From: Oscillospiraceae bacterium
GTDB lineage: Bacteria > Bacillota > Clostridia > Oscillospirales > Oscillospiraceae
Reading direction: 5' to 3'
Assembly: GCA_017469115.1 (NCBI GenBank)
Contig: JAFUGY010000122.1
Span: forward strand, 1 to 51,253
Length of the DNA stretch: 51,253 nucleotides
This document shows positions 43,220 through 49,904 of this stretch, in pieces (positions within the stretch are counted from its first letter, which is position 1; each line of letters opens with the position of its first letter). The notes beneath the pieces are model-generated. The model had not been told where the DNA came from and made no database searches. It saw only the letters and a program-made list of their open reading frames with translations. Position numbers and translations under genes: made by a program.

Positions 43220-43292
43220 TCCGAGTGACTGGACTTGAACCAGCGGCCTCCTGATCCCAAATCAGGCGCGCTACCAGCTGCGCTACACCCGG
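43220..43292 (-). tRNA. tRNA-Pro, anticodon UGG
   Basis: The minus strand folds as a complete cloverleaf. Acceptor stem: CCGGGTG with CACTCGG. D stem: GCGC with GCGC. Anticodon stem: CCTGA with TCAGG around loop TTTGGGA (anticodon TGG). T arm: GCTGG-TTCAAGT-CCAGT. Discriminator base A. CCA is not encoded. Length is 73 bases. A promoter lies upstream at 43334-43362. Confidence 0.96.
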
Positions 43293-43333
43293 AGATGACC
43301 TGAGAGATGCTTGCCAAATCTCAAGCAGGAGGT

Positions 43334-43362
43334 ATTATACACGATTCAAAAGAATTTCGCAA
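43334..43362 (-). promoter_or_regulatory. Promoter of tRNA-Pro
   Basis: Minus strand: TTGCGA at 43357-43362, a 17-base spacer, and TATAAT at 43334-43339, about 42 bases before the mature tRNA 5' end. Confidence 0.75.
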
Positions 43363-43371
43363 TAATTTTTA

Positions 43372-43400
43372 TTGCTATTTTCCAATTTTTGTTGTTTAAT
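43372..43400 (+). promoter_or_regulatory. Possible trmB promoter
   Basis: TTGCTA at 43372-43377, a 17-base spacer, and TTTAAT at 43395-43400. The region is AT-rich, so a chance match is possible. The same -35 sequence occurs before pyrH. Confidence 0.45.
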
Positions 43401-43438
43401 AAAAAAGTTATTTTGACAATTCCGGCAGGTGACAGTTT

Positions 43439-44149
43439 ATGAGAATGAGAAAAAAGCCGAATCTTGATACGAGAATGGACAATTGCACAGCCTTGATGAT
43501 TGCCGAGCCCCGGGCTTTCAAGGGGATCTGGCGTGAAAGATTTCCGGATTTTGCCGAAATCCGGCTGGAGATTGGCTGCGGAAAGGGTCGTTTCACGGCG
43601 GAAACAGCTAAAAATCATCCCGAAATTCTTCTGTTGGCGATCGAGAAAGTGCAGAGCGCCATGGTGATGGCGATGGAGCGTGTACAGAGTGAAGGGCTGA
43701 AAAACGTCCGGTTCATCGATGCCGATGCTGCCGGTTTGGGTGAGATGTTCTCCAAAGGAGAAATCAGCAGAATCTATCTCAACTTCTGCGATCCCTGGCC
43801 AAAAAGCAGAGATGCAAAATTCCGCCTGACAGCTCCCGGCTTTTTGCGCTCCTATGCAGATGTTCTTCCCCTCGGCGGAGAGATTCATTTTAAGACGGAC
43901 AATCTGCCGCTCTTCCAATGGTCTTCTGAAATGATGGAAAGCGAGGGGTGGGTGCTGCAGGCTGTTACGCTGAACCTGCATGAAAACGGCTCTGTCGGGG
44001 TGATGACGGATTATGAAGCCCGTTTTGCAGCCGAAGGTGTTCCCATCAAACGTCTCGAGGCGGTGAAAACATCTTCCACGAAGGATAGCTCCGCTGGCGT
44101 ACCCCCACGGCTTCGCAATGCAGCACTGTCCGATGCCCGCAACTGCTGA
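43439..44149 (+). CDS. trmB: tRNA (guanine-N7-)-methyltransferase
   Basis: A 236-residue SAM-dependent methyltransferase that makes m7G46 in tRNA. The SAM motif LEIGCGKGRFT, the AIEKVQSAM segment, the catalytic-site FCDPWPKSRDAKFRLT and the HFKTDNLPLFQW block are diagnostic. The core normally ends near IKRLEA, here about residue 208. The remaining 28 residues (KTSSTKDSSAGVPPRLRN and onward) are unlike the family and may have been added by sequence inserted before the old stop. AGGTGA lies six bases before ATG 43439. The stop is four bases from the preferred dus start. Confidence 0.95.
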   Translation: MRMRKKPNLDTRMDNCTALMIAEPRAFKGIWRERFPDFAEIRLEIGCGKGRFTAETAKNHPEILLLAIEKVQSAMVMAMERVQSEGLKNVRFIDADAAGLGEMFSKGEISRIYLNFCDPWPKSRDAKFRLTAPGFLRSYADVLPLGGEIHFKTDNLPLFQWSSEMMESEGWVLQAVTLNLHENGSVGVMTDYEARFAAEGVPIKRLEAVKTSSTKDSSAGVPPRLRNAALSDARNC

Positions 44150-44153
44150 AACC

Positions 44154-45125
44154 ATGGCTGCAATCGGCAATGTAAAGGTGCAAGGGCGGTTTTTCCTTGC
44201 TCCGATGGCAGGTGTGACGGATTATGCATTTCGTAAAATCTGCCGGGAACTCGGCGCTGCCTATACCGTAACCGAAATGGTCAGCGCAAAAGCTCTTGTC
44301 TTCGGGGACGAAAAAACAGCCTCGCTTTTGTATATCCCGCCGGAAGAACATCCTTCAGCAGTGCAGATTTTCGGTCATGAGCCGGATGTCATGGCGGAAG
44401 CTGCCGTAAAAGCGCTTGCGCTTTCCGGTGCAGATGTTCTCGATATCAACATGGGCTGCCCCGTCGGGAAGATTGTGAAGTCGGGTGACGGCAGCGCCTT
44501 GATGTTGAAGCCCGATCTGGCAGAAGAGATTCTGAAAGCTGTGGTCCGTGTGGTGAAAGCTCCGGTTACGGTCAAGTTTCGAAAAGGATTTGACAATGGT
44601 AATGTCAATGCTTTGGAGTTTGCCAAAATGGCAGAAGGCGCCGGCGTTTCGGCAATAGCGGTTCATGGCAGAACGAGAGCGCAAATGTATGCCGGGCGGG
44701 CTGACTGGGATTTGATCCGTGATGTCAAAGCAGCCGTGAGCATTCCGGTCATTGCCAACGGTGATGTTTTCTCGCCGGAAGATGCCGTGCATCTTCTGCG
44801 TTATACGGGAGCCGATTTTGCCATGATCGGCCGGGGCAGTTTCGGCAATCCCTGGCTGTTTGCTCAGGCAAATGCAGCTCTGGCCGGAGACCCTGTTCCG
44901 GCTCTTCCGCCGCTGGATGATCGCATGGATACGGCTGTCAGGCAGATTCGTCTCCTCGCTGAGCAGAGAGGGGAGCGGGCTGCCTGCCTCGAAGCAAGGC
45001 ACCAGATGGCGTGGTATTTGCATGGAGTGCCTCATGCAGCGTATTATCGGCAAAAGCTGGTACAGGTTACTACCTTGGAAGAGATTGATGCGGTCGTAAA
45101 GGGTGTCAAGCGAGATCTTTGCTAA
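44154..45125 (+). CDS. dusB: tRNA-dihydrouridine synthase
   Basis: A 323-residue flavoenzyme that reduces uridines in tRNA D-loops. Family markers: FLAPMAGVTDYAFRKI at the N-terminus, DINMGCPVGKIVKSGDGSAL with the catalytic Cys, the FRKGFD strand, HGRTRAQMYAGRADW and MIGRGSFGNPWLF. ATG 44154 is preferred because family members begin about ten residues before APMAGVTD. ATGs at 44118 and 44133 would overlap trmB. No Shine-Dalgarno is visible for any of them, so re-initiation after trmB is likely. The assignment to DusB rather than another bacterial Dus subgroup is tentative. Confidence 0.93.
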   Translation: MAAIGNVKVQGRFFLAPMAGVTDYAFRKICRELGAAYTVTEMVSAKALVFGDEKTASLLYIPPEEHPSAVQIFGHEPDVMAEAAVKALALSGADVLDINMGCPVGKIVKSGDGSALMLKPDLAEEILKAVVRVVKAPVTVKFRKGFDNGNVNALEFAKMAEGAGVSAIAVHGRTRAQMYAGRADWDLIRDVKAAVSIPVIANGDVFSPEDAVHLLRYTGADFAMIGRGSFGNPWLFAQANAALAGDPVPALPPLDDRMDTAVRQIRLLAEQRGERAACLEARHQMAWYLHGVPHAAYYRQKLVQVTTLEEIDAVVKGVKRDLC

Positions 45126-45173
45126 AAAGATAAAAAATCCACGATAAAAACCATAAAAGTTGCGAATCAGCTC

Positions 45174-45201
45174 TTGCAAACTTTATTTTTTATGGTATAA
45201 T
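45174..45201 (+). promoter_or_regulatory. rex promoter
   Basis: TTGCAA at 45174-45179, a 16-base spacer, and TATAAT at 45196-45201 with extended -10 TG at 45193-45194. I found no clear Rex-type palindrome around it. Confidence 0.8.
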
Positions 45202-45272
45202 CAACGTGTGTTTTAAAAGTAAAAAATGTGCAATATATGGATTGCAATAGAATTGATAAAGGAGAGATTGGG

Positions 45273-45917
45273 TTGAAAAAAGAAAAAATATCGAATAATG
45301 TGATTCGCCGTTTGCCGAGATATCTTCGCAAGCTGGATGAGCTGAAGACTGCGGGCATTAACCGCATTTCTTCTACGGAGCTTGGTCAGCAGCTTGGTTT
45401 CACGCCTTCCCAGATCAGGCAGGATTTCAACTGTTTTGGTGAATTCGGCCAGCAGGGTTATGGCTACAACGTTCCTCTCCTGAGAGAACAGATTGCCTCT
45501 ATCCTGGGGATGGACCGTGGTTATACAGCAGTCCTGATCGGAGTTGGGCACATCGGCCGCGCACTTGTCGATAATTTCTGCTTCCAGGAATGGGGCTTCA
45601 ATCTTCTTCAGGCGTTTGATGTCGATCCGGGTCTTGTCGGGAAAGACGTCAGCGGTGTTCACATTTCTCCGATGGAAGCTCTTCCCGATTTCCTGAAAAA
45701 CAATAAGGTTGATATCGTGGTTCTCGCTGTGCCCAGAGATGCAGCACTGCCTACGGCCGAAATGCTCATCGATAACGGCGTGAATGCGATCTGGAACTTC
45801 ACCAATGTTGAGCTTGTCGAGCCCGACAGCAAAGTGATTGTTGAAAATGTTCACTTCTCCGATAGCCTCCTTGCTTTGAGCTATTTCGTCTCTGACCGTT
45901 ACGATTCCCAAAAGTAA
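45273..45917 (+). CDS. rex: Redox-sensing transcriptional repressor Rex
   Basis: A 214-residue NADH-responsive repressor of anaerobic and fermentation genes. The winged-helix N-terminus reads NVIRRLPRYLRKLDEL, then LGQQLGFTPSQIRQDFNCFG. The Rossmann domain has the NAD motif LIGVGHIGRAL and the C-terminal domain-swapped helix ending LALSYFVSDRY. The start is placed at TTG 45273, which has AAAGGAG (45258-45264) nine bases away and matches the usual N-terminus (KKEKISNNVIRR). An ATG at 45228 in the same frame lacks a ribosome site. Confidence 0.96.
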   Translation: MKKEKISNNVIRRLPRYLRKLDELKTAGINRISSTELGQQLGFTPSQIRQDFNCFGEFGQQGYGYNVPLLREQIASILGMDRGYTAVLIGVGHIGRALVDNFCFQEWGFNLLQAFDVDPGLVGKDVSGVHISPMEALPDFLKNNKVDIVVLAVPRDAALPTAEMLIDNGVNAIWNFTNVELVEPDSKVIVENVHFSDSLLALSYFVSDRYDSQK

Positions 45918-45942
45918 TTTAATAAACAAATAAACAAAAACC

Positions 45943-45974
45943 AAAGAGCTGTCCGCGCGGGCAGCTCTTTTGAA
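45943..45974 (+). terminator. Terminator between rex and mnmE
   Basis: Arms AAAGAGCTGTCC (45943-45954) and GGGCAGCTCTTT (45959-45970) have one wobble and loop GCGC, followed by a short T run. The mnmE ribosome site follows immediately. Confidence 0.78.
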
Positions 45975-45984
45975 TGGAGGACAA

Positions 45985-47346
45985 ATGAGTGAACCGATTG
46001 CCGCCATTGCAACAGGATCGGCTGTCTCTGCCATCGGAATTGTCCGCATCTCCGGTGACGGGGCAATTCAAATCACCGAACGCCTGTTCACTCCTCTCAC
46101 CGGCGGGAAACTGAGCGATCGTCCCGATCGAAAACTGATCTATGGACAGCTGACCGGGTGTTCCGGCAAATTGCTGGATCTCTGCCTCTGCACGGTCAGC
46201 CACGGTCCGTCTTCCTACACGGGGGAGGACACTGCCGAGCTCCAGTGTCACGGTTCGCCGACGCTTTTACGTGCCGTTCTCGAAGAGCTGTTTGCTCTCG
46301 GCGTCCGGCAGGCGAAACCGGGGGAGTTCACCAAAAGGGCTTTTTTAAACGGTCGTCTGGAACTCACGGAAGCTGAGGCGGTTGCCGACCTCATTGACGC
46401 CGAAACCATTGAAGCGGCAGAAAATGCTGCCGGCCAGCTCTCCGGCGCTATCGGGAAAAAATCCGATGCCATTTATTCAGCCCTCACAGACATCTGTGCC
46501 CATTATCATGCTGTGCTCGACTATCCGGATGAAGATATTGAGCCTTTTCTCCTTCAGAATTATCAGGCTACCCTGAAAAGTGCAGAAAACACTCTTGCTT
46601 CGCTTCAAAAAACATACGCTCGAGGCAAATTGATGAATTCCGGCATCCCGACGGCTATCATCGGCAGGCCGAATGCAGGGAAGAGTTCTCTGTTAAATGC
46701 TCTTTTGGGCTATGACAGGGCAATCGTCACCGCCATCCCCGGCACCACCCGAGACACCATTGAAGAAAAAATCCGCATCGGGCAGGTTCTCCTTCGCCTG
46801 ATCGATACCGCCGGCATCCGCGAAACGGCTGACGAAGCGGAAAAGCTCGGAGTCGAGCGTTCGTTCGCTGCCATCAGCAACGCATCCCTTGTTCTTGCCG
46901 TGGTTGACGGTGCCTCCGCCTTTACCGATGAAGATGCTGCCATCCTCCGCTTTGCCGAGCAGGCGCCGAAGGCAATTGTCGTGGTTTCCAAGCAGGATCT
47001 TCCCGGCTTCAGCTCTGCGTCCGTCAAAACGGACCTTCCTGTTGTCGAGATCAGTGCCGAAACCGGAGAAGGGCTTGATCGTCTCGAGAGTCTCATTCAG
47101 CAGCTCTTCCCCTTGCCCTCCGTTCCTGCGGGAGAAATCCTCACAAATGCCCGTCAGGCGGAAGCGGTTTCGCTCGCCCTCGACTATATTCGTGCTGCGC
47201 TCAACGCCTTATCCATGGGGGAGACCCCCGATATCGTCCTCACGGAAGCCGAAGGTGCCATGCAGGCCATCGGCGAGCTCTCCGGCAGAACCGTCCGTGA
47301 AGATGTAACCGAGAGGATTTTTGCGCGCTTTTGTGTAGGCAAATAA
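45985..47346 (+). CDS. mnmE: tRNA modification GTPase MnmE (TrmE)
   Basis: A 453-residue GTPase that with MnmG builds the (carboxymethyl)aminomethyl group at U34 of tRNAs. The N-terminal folate-binding domain starts EPIAAIATGSAVSAIGIVRI. The helical domain is interrupted by the G domain with P-loop GRPNAGKSSLLN, G2/G3 region TTRDT and DTAGIRETAD, and a SKQD G4 motif. The C-terminus ends FCVGK, whose Cys corresponds to the conserved catalytic Cys in the usual C(I/V/L)GK tail. GGAGG at 45976-45980 fixes the start at 45985. mnmG is not in the window. Confidence 0.97.
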   Translation: MSEPIAAIATGSAVSAIGIVRISGDGAIQITERLFTPLTGGKLSDRPDRKLIYGQLTGCSGKLLDLCLCTVSHGPSSYTGEDTAELQCHGSPTLLRAVLEELFALGVRQAKPGEFTKRAFLNGRLELTEAEAVADLIDAETIEAAENAAGQLSGAIGKKSDAIYSALTDICAHYHAVLDYPDEDIEPFLLQNYQATLKSAENTLASLQKTYARGKLMNSGIPTAIIGRPNAGKSSLLNALLGYDRAIVTAIPGTTRDTIEEKIRIGQVLLRLIDTAGIRETADEAEKLGVERSFAAISNASLVLAVVDGASAFTDEDAAILRFAEQAPKAIVVVSKQDLPGFSSASVKTDLPVVEISAETGEGLDRLESLIQQLFPLPSVPAGEILTNARQAEAVSLALDYIRAALNALSMGETPDIVLTEAEGAMQAIGELSGRTVREDVTERIFARFCVGK

Positions 47347-47389
47347 CCCTCCGGAAATGCGAAGAAACGAAACGGCAGTCCTGGATTTT

Positions 47390-47413
47390 ACATTGCGCAA
47401 AAGGATGCAATGT
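47390..47413 (+). promoter_or_regulatory. Inverted repeat within the promoter of the flavin oxidoreductase gene
   Basis: Perfect seven-base arms ACATTGC (47390-47396) and GCAATGT (47407-47413) cover the -35 and spacer. They are placed like a repressor or activator operator. The regulator is unknown. Confidence 0.5.
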
Positions 47414-47421
47414 GTTATAAT
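47393..47421 (+). promoter_or_regulatory. Promoter of the flavin oxidoreductase gene
   Basis: TTGCGC at 47393-47398, a 17-base spacer, and TATAAT at 47416-47421 with extended -10 TG at 47413-47414. Confidence 0.78.
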
Positions 47422-47490
47422 CCAAAAGTAAAATACCTGATGTGCGCGATCAGCGCCGTCTGCTATCAATACACGAAAGGAAAGATTTCT

Positions 47491-49557
47491 ATGAGCATGA
47501 ACAAAAAATATGAGCCCCTGTTCACCCCGTGGAAAATTGGAAATGTCGAAATCAAAAACCGTATCGTCCAGTGCTCCATGGGTGGAACCTCCCTTTTCGG
47601 CTGGCTGGAACCGTGCCACTTCGATAAGGAAGCCGCAAATCACCTTTTGGAAAGATCCAAGCATAACGTAGGCCTTGTGCTCCCAGGCATGCAGTGCGTG
47701 CGTGATACCATGGGAAAACGCTGGCTGTATCAGAATGATCGTATGTTCAAAGAGCTCGCCGAGTGGATGCCTGAGTTCCATAAGTATGGCGGCAAGCTGT
47801 TTATCCAGCTGGCTGCCGGCTTTGGCAGATCCATGGCTGTGAACGGCATGATGGTGAACCTCCTGAAGAATCCGACCCTCGGTAAAATTGCAAAACCCTT
47901 CCTCGATGTTGAATATTGCTGCGCATCCGCATCCGAAACGCCGAACCGCTGGGTGGAAGGCGTCAATTCCCGCCCGATGACGGTTGAAGAGATTCATGAG
48001 ATGGTGGAAGCCTTCGGTAAAACCGCGAAAAAGCTTCGCGATGCCGGGGTTGACGGTGTAGAAATTCATGCTGTCCACGAAGGTTACCTGCTCGACCAGT
48101 TCACAATTGCCAACTGGAACTACCGGACGGATGAGTACGGCGGATCCTTTGAAAACCGTTTCCGTTTCCCGGTTGAAATCGTCCAGTGCATCCACAAGTA
48201 TGCCGGGGATGACTTCCCCGTATCCCTGCGTTACTCTGTCGTCTCCAAGACGAAGGGTTGGTACAAAGGTGCCATGCCCGGGGAAGACTTTGTAGAATTC
48301 GGCCGTGACATGGCAGAATCCGAAAAGGCAATCAAGTACCTCGAAGAAGCCGGCTATGCCATGTTCAACTGCGACAACGGCACTTACGATGCCTGGTACT
48401 GGGCGCATCCGCCTCAGTATATGCCCGATAACTGCAACATCCCCGATGTCGAGCACATCAAGAACTTCACCAATGCCCCCGTCGTCTGTGCCGGCCGTAT
48501 GGAGCCTGCCTTTGCCGCACAGGAGATAGCCGCCGGTCGCATTGATGCAGTCGCCATTGCCCGCCAGAACCTCGTTGATCCCGAGTGGATCGATAAGATC
48601 CTCGATGGCCGGGAAGACGATATCAAGCCCTGCATCCGCTGCCACAACGGCTGCTTCAACTTTGCCAAGTACAAAGGCACCGCAAACATCCAGTCTATGG
48701 AAGATTCGCTGCATCTTGCCCGCTGTGCTCTGACGCCGCCCACCATGCAGCATAACAGATACAAAATCGTTCCTACCAACAAGCCGAAGAAGGTCGCAAT
48801 TGTCGGCGGAGGCATCGGCGGTATGGAATGCGCTCTCGTGCTGAAGCAGCGCGGCCATGTTCCCACCATTTTTGAGAAGACTGACGTTCTCGGCGGTATG
48901 TTCCTCACAGCCTCCGCCATGAGCTTCAAAGAGAATGATAAAGAGCTTGTTCAGTGGTACCTCAGAGAAATCGAGCGTCAGGGCATCGATGTCCGCTTCA
49001 ATACCGAAGTCAACGATCTTGGCACGCTCCGCGGCTTTGATGAAATCATTGTTGCCACCGGTTCTGTACCGCGCAATATGCCTGCCGTCAAAGGCTTTGA
49101 CAAGACCATCACCCTCACCCAGCTCCTTCGCGAGAAGAAAGAAGTCGGCGATAAAGTCATGTTCTTCGGCGGCGGCCAGTCTGCCTGCGAAGCTGCCTAT
49201 GAGATGATTCTCCAGGGCAAGCACCCGTTGATTGTGGAATATGCGAAGGACCTTGTCCCTGCACAGAATGTCTGCCTGGCCAATGCATCCTTCCTGCGTG
49301 ACATGATGGAATATAAAAATGTCCCTGTCTATCTCGAATCCACCATCACCGAGATTGGTGACGGTTATGTTATCGTCCGCCATAAAGACGGTACGGTTGA
49401 AAAAGTCGAGTGCGATGATGTTGTCAACGGCATCGGCTTCGTTCCCACCCCGGTCGGCGAAAAGAAGCGCAACGTTCACCGTGTGGGTGACTGCGTTGCG
49501 ATCGGCAACCTGCGCACTGCCATCTGGCGTGCATGGGATGTCTGCATGAAGATCTGA
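47491..49557 (+). CDS. Old Yellow Enzyme/2,4-dienoyl-CoA reductase-type NADH:flavin oxidoreductase
   Basis: A 688-residue cytoplasmic flavo-iron-sulfur enzyme. Residues 1 to about 385 form an FMN TIM barrel (LFTPWKIGNVEIKNRIV; GVEIHAVHEGYLLDQF; YGGSFENRFRFPVE). Cysteines in CIRCHNGCFN with a further Cys downstream hold a 4Fe-4S cluster. Two nucleotide-binding domains follow (KKVAIVGGGIGGMECAL, then VMFFGGGQSACEAAYEM). This matches FadH/TrimethylamineDH-like reductases, which reduce activated double bonds of fatty acids, steroids, cinnamates or related molecules. In FadH-like enzymes the barrel has Tyr-His catalytic residues; the HAVHEGYLLDQF segment holds candidates. The substrate cannot be decided. 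GAAAGGAAAG precedes ATG 47491. Monocistronic. Confidence 0.92.
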   Translation: MSMNKKYEPLFTPWKIGNVEIKNRIVQCSMGGTSLFGWLEPCHFDKEAANHLLERSKHNVGLVLPGMQCVRDTMGKRWLYQNDRMFKELAEWMPEFHKYGGKLFIQLAAGFGRSMAVNGMMVNLLKNPTLGKIAKPFLDVEYCCASASETPNRWVEGVNSRPMTVEEIHEMVEAFGKTAKKLRDAGVDGVEIHAVHEGYLLDQFTIANWNYRTDEYGGSFENRFRFPVEIVQCIHKYAGDDFPVSLRYSVVSKTKGWYKGAMPGEDFVEFGRDMAESEKAIKYLEEAGYAMFNCDNGTYDAWYWAHPPQYMPDNCNIPDVEHIKNFTNAPVVCAGRMEPAFAAQEIAAGRIDAVAIARQNLVDPEWIDKILDGREDDIKPCIRCHNGCFNFAKYKGTANIQSMEDSLHLARCALTPPTMQHNRYKIVPTNKPKKVAIVGGGIGGMECALVLKQRGHVPTIFEKTDVLGGMFLTASAMSFKENDKELVQWYLREIERQGIDVRFNTEVNDLGTLRGFDEIIVATGSVPRNMPAVKGFDKTITLTQLLREKKEVGDKVMFFGGGQSACEAAYEMILQGKHPLIVEYAKDLVPAQNVCLANASFLRDMMEYKNVPVYLESTITEIGDGYVIVRHKDGTVEKVECDDVVNGIGFVPTPVGEKKRNVHRVGDCVAIGNLRTAIWRAWDVCMKI

Positions 49558-49593
49558 GTGAACGCCTGGTCTTCAGGCTTGTTTCTGAATGGA

Positions 49594-49625
49594 ACCCCCC
49601 TTCCGAAACCGGAAGGGGGGTCTTC
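49594..49625 (+). terminator. Terminator after the flavin oxidoreductase gene
   Basis: A stem of about twelve pairs, CCCCCCTTCCG (49595-49605) with CGGAAGGGGGG (49610-49620), is followed by TCTTCAT. It is strong in GC but weak in T tract. Confidence 0.75.
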
Positions 49626-49686
49626 ATATCGCCGCATCAGATGTAAACGAGAAAAAAGTCACATAAAATAAACATTTTGCAACTTT

Positions 49687-49739
49687 TACCCCTTTAAAAA
49701 TGACAAATAAAGACGTTGACATAAAGCGGTAAAGGGGTA
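49687..49739 (+). promoter_or_regulatory. Inverted repeat flanking the promoter of the secreted repeat protein
   Basis: Perfect ten-base arms TACCCCTTTA (49687-49696) and TAAAGGGGTA (49730-49739) are 33 bases apart. The left arm is upstream of the -35 box and the right arm overlaps the spacer and first -10 bases, a typical layout for a looping or cooperative repressor. Confidence 0.6.
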
Positions 49740-49743
49740 TATT
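49716..49743 (+). promoter_or_regulatory. Promoter of the secreted repeat protein gene
   Basis: TTGACA at 49716-49721, a 16-base spacer, and TATATT at 49738-49743. Transcription would start near 49750, leaving a leader of about 155 bases. Confidence 0.78.
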
Positions 49744-49753
49744 ATTTACATAA

Positions 49754-49861
49754 TCAGATTTACAGTAGCAGTTTTGCGCCATTTTGTAAGAAAAAGCAAC
49801 ATATTGCTGCTTAAATCTGAATAACCACTATAAGTTGTATTATCTGCTTTTTCAAGGCAGA
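49754..49861 (+). other. Structured 5' leader of the secreted repeat protein gene
   Basis: Long imperfect stem: TCAGATTTA then AGCAG (49754-49771) against CTGCTTAAATCTGA (49807-49820). A small hairpin follows: TCTGC (49843-49847) with GCAGA (49857-49861). It matches no riboswitch class I can recognise by eye. There is no other gene in the 347 bases between 49558 and 49904. Confidence 0.4.
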
Positions 49862-49904
49862 ACTACAGGATTATCCCAATACGCATTGCAAGGAGAGAGT
49901 TGCC

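Noticed and set aside
44118-44153. Earlier dus starts at 44118 and 44133
   Set aside because: They would overlap trmB, lack ribosome sites and add residues not found at the family N-terminus. They remain possible because 44154 also lacks a clear site.
45125-45273. Rex autoregulatory operator upstream of rex
   Set aside because: No TTGTGAAA/TTTCACAA-like palindrome could be found around the promoter, only AT-rich sequence.
47209-49479. A 756-codon open frame on the minus strand
   Set aside because: It lies antisense to the flavin oxidoreductase and the end of mnmE, with no ribosome site or recognisable domain. It arises because the minus-frame stops are rare under this codon bias. Similar antisense frames at 951-2456 and 27706-29307 were rejected for the same reason.
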